A DNA stretch of 45,492 nt, from assembly GCA_965370045.1 (NCBI GenBank), contig CBDUSI010000024.1, positions 1 through 45,492 of the forward strand, in the 5' to 3' direction. The DNA is from CAZONU01 sp965370045 (GTDB taxonomy: Bacteria > Planctomycetota > SZUA-567 > JAKLDR01). The position numbers and the translations under genes were made by a program. Shown piece by piece: positions 40,756 through 45,492 of this stretch. Position 1 is the first letter of the stretch; each line of letters opens with the position of its first letter. The notes under the pieces are model-generated. The model was not told the DNA's origin. It made no database searches and was given only the letters and a program-made list of their open reading frames with translations.

Positions 40756-42198
40756 TTGCCTCACCTCTTCCAGACCAAAGACCGCACCGGCAAGCCTCAT
40801 CTTCGATGGCGGTTTCAGTTTACGGATTGGAAGGGCCGCCGCCGCACGGCCAGCGGCACGACCTCCCGGCCCGAAACGGAGCGCCAGGCCGTTCGGGTCC
40901 AGGCCCGGCACGATGGCATCCGCCGCGGTGAGATACCGCCGCCCAAGGAGAGCGACAAGCCCCGGCCCTTTGGCGACGTGATCGCCGAGTACATGGCCTG
41001 GGGCCGGGTGCAGGGCGGCCGCGGCGGCCGCCCCTGGTCCCCGGTTCACCTCCGCGCCAAGGAGCGGCACCTCGGATTCTGGCAGGAACATCTCCGCGCC
41101 GAGACCATTGGACAGGTATCGCTCCGCCGCGTCGAGTCGGCGCTCCGCGAACTCCAGGAGAAGGGCCTGCCTGACCGGCGGCCGCCGGCGCTGCACTGTT
41201 CGAAGGCCTGCCGCTCCAAGGCCAGCAAGCTTCGCAAGCGCGGACAGTCGCCAAAGGCCCGCCGCGCGGGCCGCTGCATCGTCTGCGGCCAGGCGGTGCC
41301 CCGGCGCAAGCCCAGGTCCGCGCCGCTGACCGGCAAGAGCCTCCAGAATTACGCCGAGGCGATCCATTCTCTCTGTCTCTGGGCCGCTCGGCGCGGTTAT
41401 CTTGACGCTGACCCCCTGGCGCACCTGAGCAAATTCGATATTACGCCGCAGAGCCACCGTCGCGCGCCGAGCGCCCAGGAGATCGCGGCCATTCTGCAGC
41501 ACGCGGCCAGCCCGGCGGAGCGGCTGCTCTATGAGGTCGCGCTGTGCTCGGGCTACCGGGAGGGAGAGCTGCGCGCGTTGCGGGTCCAGGACCTCGACGC
41601 TGACGGCTGCACGTTGCCGCTGGCCGCCGAGTTCACTAAGAGCCGCAAGGCCGCCCGGCAGCCGATACCCAGGGCGCTGGCCGCCAAGCTGGCCACCGGC
41701 GCCGAGGGCAAGCGCCGCCGCGACCCGCTCCTGGACATGCCGGCCCAGCCTCTTGAACAGTTGTACCGGACCATGGCCAGGGCGGGGGTGCCGAAGTGGG
41801 CGCCGGGCGGGAAGCTCGACTTTCACGCGCTGCGGACCGGATTCGTCACGCTGGTGCTTGAGGCCGGGGCCAACGTGAAAGAGGCACAGGCCCTGGCGCG
41901 GCATTCGACCCCGGGCCTGACGGTGAACACCTACGGCCGGGCGCGCTTCGACCGCCTCTGGCAGCTCGCCGAAGCCGTCGGCGTGGCGGTCCTGGAGCCT
42001 GCCGAAAGCACAACAGGAGCACAACGGCTTGCCGCCGGCGCGGAAGGTCTTGACGTAACCGCCCTGAACATGGAGACTTCACGCGCGTCTGGGGAGGTAA
42101 CCGAATCGGGTTCGATTCCCTCCCCGGGCACCACTTCCCGGCCCAACGCGCCGGACGGGGAAACTCCTTGCCCGAACTTCCCGAAGTCGAGACGGTGA
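40756..42198 (+). CDS. int: Tyrosine integrase whose C-terminus runs through attR
   Basis: This 480-residue integrase starts with TTG after GAGGAG. An N-terminal arm-binding part, a core-binding domain (about 72-215) and the catalytic domain are visible. Catalytic residues are Arg268 (GYREGELRAL), His357 and Arg360 (FHALR), His383 (ARHST) and Tyr393 (VNTYGRA). A Cys4 insert (Cys148, Cys152, Cys174, Cys177) sits inside the core-binding domain and may bind zinc. The frame crosses the att core (GSIPSPG, residues 452-458) and takes 22 residues from host DNA, overlapping mutM by 31 bases. In the excised circle it would instead end with a 77-residue element-encoded tail. Confidence 0.93.
   Translation: MPHLFQTKDRTGKPHLRWRFQFTDWKGRRRTASGTTSRPETERQAVRVQARHDGIRRGEIPPPKESDKPRPFGDVIAEYMAWGRVQGGRGGRPWSPVHLRAKERHLGFWQEHLRAETIGQVSLRRVESALRELQEKGLPDRRPPALHCSKACRSKASKLRKRGQSPKARRAGRCIVCGQAVPRRKPRSAPLTGKSLQNYAEAIHSLCLWAARRGYLDADPLAHLSKFDITPQSHRRAPSAQEIAAILQHAASPAERLLYEVALCSGYREGELRALRVQDLDADGCTLPLAAEFTKSRKAARQPIPRALAAKLATGAEGKRRRDPLLDMPAQPLEQLYRTMARAGVPKWAPGGKLDFHALRTGFVTLVLEAGANVKEAQALARHSTPGLTVNTYGRARFDRLWQLAEAVGVAVLEPAESTTGAQRLAAGAEGLDVTALNMETSRASGEVTESGSIPSPGTTSRPNAPDGETPCPNFPKSRR
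42009..42028 (+). repeat. Right-arm copy of the 20-bp repeat
   Basis: It is identical to 31552-31571 and lies about 80 bp inside attR, within the integrase gene, where it encodes TTGAQR; the left copy encodes the same residues in the detached tail. Confidence 0.8.
42108..42130 (+). repeat. attR core (23 bp)
   Basis: It is identical to the 3' end of tRNA-Leu at 31408-31430 and is followed by CCA (42131-42133), the encoded CCA end of the original tRNA gene. Confidence 0.92.
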
Positions 42199-43007
42199 TG
42201 CGCGGCTTGCGGCCGCACCTGGAAGGTCGCAAAATAACCGCCGCCAGGAGCAGCCGGCTGCTCCGCGCGTTGCCCTCGGCGCGGCGACTTACACGGGGAC
42301 TCCTCGGCCGGAAGGTCGTGCGCCTCTGGCGGCGCGGCAAATATCTGCTGGCCGACCTGGACGGCTCGAAGACGCTGATGGTCCACCTGGGCATGTCCGG
42401 GCGCCTGGTGCTTGAACCTCTACGTTCGGAATCCCGGAAACACCTGCACCTGGCGATACGTCTCAGGGGGCTGCGGACCGAGCTGCGTTTTTACGATCCG
42501 CGCCGCTTCGGGCGCGTGGCCCTGGGCGGCATCGACGAACTTGCCCGGTGGACCGGCCTGGGCCGGCTGGGCATCGAGCCGCTGGACTCCTCGCCCGCCG
42601 AGATCGCCGGGGCGCTGCGCGGCCGCGACAAGCGGCTCAAGGCGCTGCTCCTGGAGGGCGGCGCGGTCGCCGGGCTGGGTAACATATACACCGACGAGGC
42701 GCTCTTCCGCGCGGGGATTCACCCGGAGAGGAAGGTCTCAAGCCTCAGCGAGAGCCAGGCCCTGTGCCTGGGAAACGAGATCCGCGCGGTATTGGCGGAG
42801 GCCATCGCCTCGGGCGGCTCGACGATAGGCGATTACGTCAGGCACGATGGCCGGCCCGGCGCTTTTCAGGACAGCCACCTGGTTTATGGCCGGGAGGGCG
42901 AGAAGTGCCCGCGCTGCGGCCGGAAGATAGTCCGCAGCCAGATCGCCGGCCGCGGGACGCACTTCTGCCCGAAGTGCCAGAAGGCGCCCCGCAAGCGGCG
43001 GACTTAG
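42168..43007 (+). CDS. mutM: Formamidopyrimidine-DNA glycosylase
   Basis: MutM/Fpg removes 8-oxoguanine and formamidopyrimidines from DNA and nicks the site. The mature N-terminus PELPEVE gives the catalytic Pro and Glu, Lys in RRGKYLLADL is the conserved DNA-contacting lysine, and the C-terminal zinc finger is C-x2-C...C-x2-C (KCPRCGRK, then HFCPKCQ). At 279 residues it is full length. TTG is the start, with GGGGAAA upstream, 38 bases from attR. Before integration it would have followed tRNA-Leu directly. The integrase frame overlaps its first codons. Confidence 0.96.
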   Translation: MPELPEVETVMRGLRPHLEGRKITAARSSRLLRALPSARRLTRGLLGRKVVRLWRRGKYLLADLDGSKTLMVHLGMSGRLVLEPLRSESRKHLHLAIRLRGLRTELRFYDPRRFGRVALGGIDELARWTGLGRLGIEPLDSSPAEIAGALRGRDKRLKALLLEGGAVAGLGNIYTDEALFRAGIHPERKVSSLSESQALCLGNEIRAVLAEAIASGGSTIGDYVRHDGRPGAFQDSHLVYGREGEKCPRCGRKIVRSQIAGRGTHFCPKCQKAPRKRRT

Positions 43008-43080
43008 CAGTCCGTTGGGAAATGGACCGCCTGTCGCCCACAGGGTTGGGCCATAACGGCCCATCTCCTTCGTCGAGAAC

Positions 43081-43110
43081 CCGAAGACGATGCTCGGGCA
43101 TCGACTTCGG
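43081..43110. other. Strong hairpin downstream of mutM
   Basis: CCGAAGACGATG (43081-43092) pairs with CATCGACTTCGG (43099-43110) with one mismatch and a 6-base loop. A smaller hairpin, TGGGCC/GGCCCA, lies at 43047-43063. Neither has a T-run, so factor-independent termination is doubtful. The 181-base gap 43008-43188 holds nothing else I can name. Confidence 0.5.
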
Positions 43111-43188
43111 AACTCCTCCTCGAATCTGAACCATTCTGCCCCAATCACGACTGCTCCATTTTTCAACGGCCTGCTCAGCCGCTGAGGC

Positions 43189-43217
43189 TTGCAAAGCCGT
43201 TCCCCGGCGCCTAGAAT
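43189..43217 (+). promoter_or_regulatory. Promoter TTGCAA-N17-TAGAAT for a possibly leaderless prepilin peptidase mRNA
   Basis: The -35 TTGCAA (43189-43194) and -10 TAGAAT (43212-43217) are separated by 17 bp. The expected start, 7-8 bases after the -10, coincides with the GTG start codon at 43225. Confidence 0.65.
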
Positions 43218-43224
43218 CCGGCGC

Positions 43225-44256
43225 GTGGACTGGGAACTCTTTGACCGGGTGATGCTGCCCTCGAGCGCCGTCTTCGGCGCGATAGTGGGCAGCTTCCTCA
43301 ACGCGGCCATCTACCGGCTGCCGCGGAACATCTCCATGGTCAAGCAGACGCGCTCCTTCTGTCCGCGCTGCCGGGCGACCATCGCCTGGTACGACAACAT
43401 CCCGGTGCTCAGCTACCTGCTCCTCCTGGGCCGCTGCCGGAGCTGCAAGAAGCGGATTTCCCTGCGCTACCCGCTGGTCGAGCTCCTGACCGCCGGGCTC
43501 TTCGCGGCGCTCTACTGGTACGTCCGGCGCCTCAACGGACCCGGGCCGGGCGGAGGAGAGGCGGCCCTGCACTGGAGCTGCCTGGCCGTCTATATGCCCC
43601 TGGTGGCCGGGCTCATCCTGGTGAGCTTCGTGGACATGCAGGACTACGAGGAGACCCCGGCGGAGAAGAAGGAGGCCGCCAAGCGCGCCCGCAAGCTCAA
43701 GAAGCAGGGCAAGAGCGCCGAGACCGAGGAGGGCCCGGCGGTTTACGGGATAATTCCCGACGAGGTGACGGTGACCGGGCTGGTGCTGGCCGTGCCCCTG
43801 GCGCTGATCTTTCCTCAGACCCACTGGAACATGATGGGCATCGTTCAGTGGGTACGCCTCAACGCGGTGTTCGACGTGGCCATCGGCGCGGTGGTCGGCG
43901 GGGGGATGACTTTCGGAATGGGAGTCATGGGCAAGGTGATATTCAAGAAGGCGGCCATGGGCTTCGGGGACGTGAAGCTGATGGCCATGCTCGGGGCGCT
44001 CCTGGGCTGGAAGGCGGCGATACTCATCTTCTTCCTGGCGCCGGTCTTCGGGGCGATCTTCGGCATCGTCATGCTGATAATGTCCGGCGAGCACTACGTT
44101 CGCTACGGGCCTTTCCTGGCCGCGGCGGCGGTGATCGTAATCTTCTACGAGCCGCTGGCCAGCGTCTACTTCGAGGCGGTCTTTAATCCGGGGCAATGGG
44201 CATTGCACCACAAAGTACCCTTCGTGGCCCTCGACTACTTCGGGTTCGGAAGATGA
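43225..44256 (+). CDS. pilD: Prepilin peptidase (A24), PilD/GspO type
   Basis: This inner-membrane aspartic protease cuts and methylates type IV prepilins and type II secretion pseudopilins. It has 343 residues. The N-terminal domain has GSFLNAAIYRLP and two zinc-type C-x2-C pairs (FCPRCRAT and RCRSCKKR). The catalytic aspartates are in LVSFVDMQD and GFGDVKLMAM. Between the first Asp and the usual IPD lies an unusual Lys/Glu-rich insert of about 35 residues (AEKKEAAKRARKLKKQGK), probably a cytoplasmic loop. GTG 43225 is the likely start; the TTG at 43189 serves as -35. There is no Shine-Dalgarno. It overlaps hisH by ATGA. Confidence 0.92.
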   Translation: MDWELFDRVMLPSSAVFGAIVGSFLNAAIYRLPRNISMVKQTRSFCPRCRATIAWYDNIPVLSYLLLLGRCRSCKKRISLRYPLVELLTAGLFAALYWYVRRLNGPGPGGGEAALHWSCLAVYMPLVAGLILVSFVDMQDYEETPAEKKEAAKRARKLKKQGKSAETEEGPAVYGIIPDEVTVTGLVLAVPLALIFPQTHWNMMGIVQWVRLNAVFDVAIGAVVGGGMTFGMGVMGKVIFKKAAMGFGDVKLMAMLGALLGWKAAILIFFLAPVFGAIFGIVMLIMSGEHYVRYGPFLAAAAVIVIFYEPLASVYFEAVFNPGQWALHHKVPFVALDYFGFGR

Positions 44257-44909
44257 GCGGGCCTCGAATCGCCGTCGTCGACTACGAGATGGGCAACCTG
44301 CGCAGCGTCTCAAGTGCGCTGGCGCACCTGGGGGCCGAGGGGGTCATCACCGCCGATCCCGACGAGGTCCGTTCGGCGGACGGCGTCGTCCTCCCGGGAG
44401 TGGGGGCCTTCGGCGACGCTGCCCGGGCCCTCGAGGGGCGCGGACTGACCGAGGTGCTGAAGGACTGCGCGGGGACCGCCGCCGGCGGCGAGGGCCGGCC
44501 CTTTCTGGGCATCTGCCTGGGCTTGCAGCTACTCCTCGACTCGAGCCAGGAGGCCCTCGACGTTCGGGGACTGGGCGTCCTGCCCGGCCGGGTGCTGCGC
44601 TTCGCGGAGCGCGATCCCGCGGGCGAGCGGCTCAAGGTGCCGCACATGGGCTGGAACTCCGTGGAGCCCGGCGCGCCGAACCCCCTGACCGCCGCACTCT
44701 CCGGCGGCGAGCACTTCTACTTCGTGCACTCCTACTACGCCCTGACCGAGCTTCCCGGGGACACCGCCCTGGCCTGCGAGTACGGAGGGGTGCGCTTCGC
44801 GGCCATGGCTGCGCGCGGGAAGCTGTTCGCGACGCAGTTCCATCCTGAGAAGAGCCAGGCGCTGGGCCTGGCCATGCTGAAGGCCTTCGTGGAGATGTGC
44901 CGGTCGTGA
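44253..44909 (+). CDS. hisH: Imidazole glycerol phosphate synthase glutaminase subunit
   Basis: HisH provides ammonia from glutamine to HisF for histidine and purine (AICAR) synthesis. This 218-residue class I amidotransferase has Cys88 in LGICLGLQLL, His in QFHPEKSQ, and the characteristic beginning IAVVDYEMGNLRSV. The start overlaps the prepilin peptidase stop (ATGA), and the stop overlaps the next start (GTGA). It is the only his gene seen in the window; hisF must lie elsewhere. Confidence 0.96.
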   Translation: MSGPRIAVVDYEMGNLRSVSSALAHLGAEGVITADPDEVRSADGVVLPGVGAFGDAARALEGRGLTEVLKDCAGTAAGGEGRPFLGICLGLQLLLDSSQEALDVRGLGVLPGRVLRFAERDPAGERLKVPHMGWNSVEPGAPNPLTAALSGGEHFYFVHSYYALTELPGDTALACEYGGVRFAAMAARGKLFATQFHPEKSQALGLAMLKAFVEMCRS

Positions 44910-45492
44910 CGGGGCGCAGGATCAAGACAAAGAAGAGGAAGAGGTCGCCGAATCCTTTTTCCAAGAGCGAGGTTCGCGCGCGTCTCGCGCGCCTGCGCGA
45001 CGAGCTCAAGATACGGAAGCTCAACGGCGTGCTGGTCAGTTCGGTGGCGGGCGTCCGCTATCTCTCGGGCTTCACCGGCGACAGCTCCGTCGCGTTGGTC
45101 ACCCGGCGGGGGCAGTACCTGATAACCGACTTCCGCTTCGAGGAGGAGGCGGCCATCACCGCGCCGCTCTTCAAGGCGTTGATACACAGGCGCGGGCTGG
45201 TGGATATGGTCGACCGCACCGCGCGCCGGCTGCGGATCAAGCGGCTGGGATACGAGGAGCACGTGCTCACCGCCGCCGACAGGAAGGGGCTGGCCGGGGG
45301 CCGGCGGCTGGTGGCCACCAAGCTGATGGTCGACCGCCTGCGCGGAGTAAAGAGCCCCGCGGAGGTGGCCGCGATCAGCGAGGCGGTGAGGGCCGCCGAG
45401 AAGGGCCTGCGCGCGGCGCGCAGGGCCATCCGGGCGGGCTCCGACGAGCGCTCCGCCGCGGCCGAGCTGCGCTACAAGATGGCCAAACTGGC
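44906..45492 (+). CDS. pepP: Xaa-Pro aminopeptidase (M24B), N-terminal part, cut by the window edge
   Basis: 195 residues are visible. After a basic N-terminus (RRIKTKKRKRSPNPF), a creatinase/prolidase N-terminal domain is evident: LARLRDELKIRKLNGVLVSS, GVRYLSGFTGDSSVALVTRR, YLITDFRFEEEA, then the linker LRGVKSPAEVAAISEAVRAAE that leads into the M24 metal-binding domain. The catalytic domain lies beyond the window, so the exact enzyme (PepP, PepQ or a YpdF-like peptidase) cannot be settled. GTG overlaps the hisH stop by four bases. Confidence 0.85.
   Translation, partial: MTGRRIKTKKRKRSPNPFSKSEVRARLARLRDELKIRKLNGVLVSSVAGVRYLSGFTGDSSVALVTRRGQYLITDFRFEEEAAITAPLFKALIHRRGLVDMVDRTARRLRIKRLGYEEHVLTAADRKGLAGGRRLVATKLMVDRLRGVKSPAEVAAISEAVRAAEKGLRAARRAIRAGSDERSAAAELRYKMAKL

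Larger units (their letters stand above)
31408..42130 (+). mobile_element. Integrated 10.7-kb satellite-like element in tRNA-Leu
   Basis: It is bounded by a 23-bp perfect direct repeat, the 3' end of tRNA-Leu, so the excised circle would be 10,700 bp. All genes are on the plus strand. It carries a tyrosine integrase and an AlpA-like excisionase at the right end, a replication set (winged-helix proteins and a DnaB-type helicase), an S49 protease and several unknown proteins. No terminase, portal, capsid, tail-tube or lysis gene is recognised. This is less than a complete phage and more than a simple island; a phage satellite or a self-replicating integrative element fits best. Confidence 0.88.

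Noticed and set aside
42838..44313. 491-codon minus-strand frame across the prepilin peptidase
   Set aside because: It is antisense to two recognised genes, with low-complexity composition and no start signal.

Overview
The window is high-GC bacterial chromosome, densely coding, with frequent TTG and GTG starts that sit behind good Shine-Dalgarno sites. The gene mix fits a Planctomycetota-type genome or a neighbouring uncultured lineage: a VIT/VWA protein with a FecR-like region, squalene-cyclase-like repeats with a DUF2135 end, HEAT-repeat membrane proteins, a protein with a pseudopilin-like C-terminus, and a GxxExxY cassette flanked by CACCAAGA repeats. This placement is inferred from gene content; no rRNA marker is present.

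Layout: 1-3.7 kb (minus) holds a partial small gene with a perfect consensus promoter, a secreted propeller-like protein with its terminator, and recJ. From 3.9 to 7.9 kb (minus) is a seven-gene operon of small single-pass membrane proteins. Four are tandem paralogues with almost identical N-terminal membrane segments and divergent C-terminal domains that look like BamE/SmpA. From 8 to 13 kb are a small two-helix membrane protein inside a repeat cluster, then guaB and guaA (overlapping), a GxxExxY cassette bounded by inverted repeats, and rlmN, whose start codon lies inside the right-hand repeat. From 13 to 15.7 kb are a membrane-anchored protein, a HEAT protein with a clear promoter, and a 68-residue protein. 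From 15.9 to 21.3 kb (minus) is the VIT/VWA protein, followed after an in-frame TAG by a squalene-cyclase-like/DUF2135 protein whose end is frameshifted. From 21.7 to 31.2 kb are a 1584-residue membrane protein, a creB-creC-creD locus with CreB-type direct repeats in front of creD, and a membrane-anchored EEP-family hydrolase.

At 31.35 kb lies tRNA-Leu(CAA). An integrated element of exactly 10,700 bp runs from its 3' end (23-bp core at 31408-31430) to a second copy of the core at 42108-42130. All its genes are on the plus strand: a zinc-ribbon protein, several unknown proteins, two winged-helix-like replication proteins, a DnaB-type helicase, an S49 protease, three unknown proteins including one of 696 residues, an AlpA-like excisionase and a tyrosine integrase. 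I see no terminase, portal, capsid or lysis gene, so it resembles a phage satellite or a replicating genomic island. The integrase reading frame runs through the att core. In the excised circle it would continue in the same phase into a 77-residue tail now stranded at the left end, and that tail overlaps the next gene by ATGA. Integration therefore splits the integrase gene.

Beyond attR the chromosome resumes with mutM, a prepilin peptidase that may be translated from a leaderless mRNA, hisH and the start of an Xaa-Pro aminopeptidase; the last three overlap by four bases each.

The observations I consider strongest are the att-split integrase and its arm-type repeats, the phased CreB half-sites before creD, the repeat-bounded GxxExxY cassette that rebuilt the start of rlmN, and the tandem family of small BamE-like membrane proteins.
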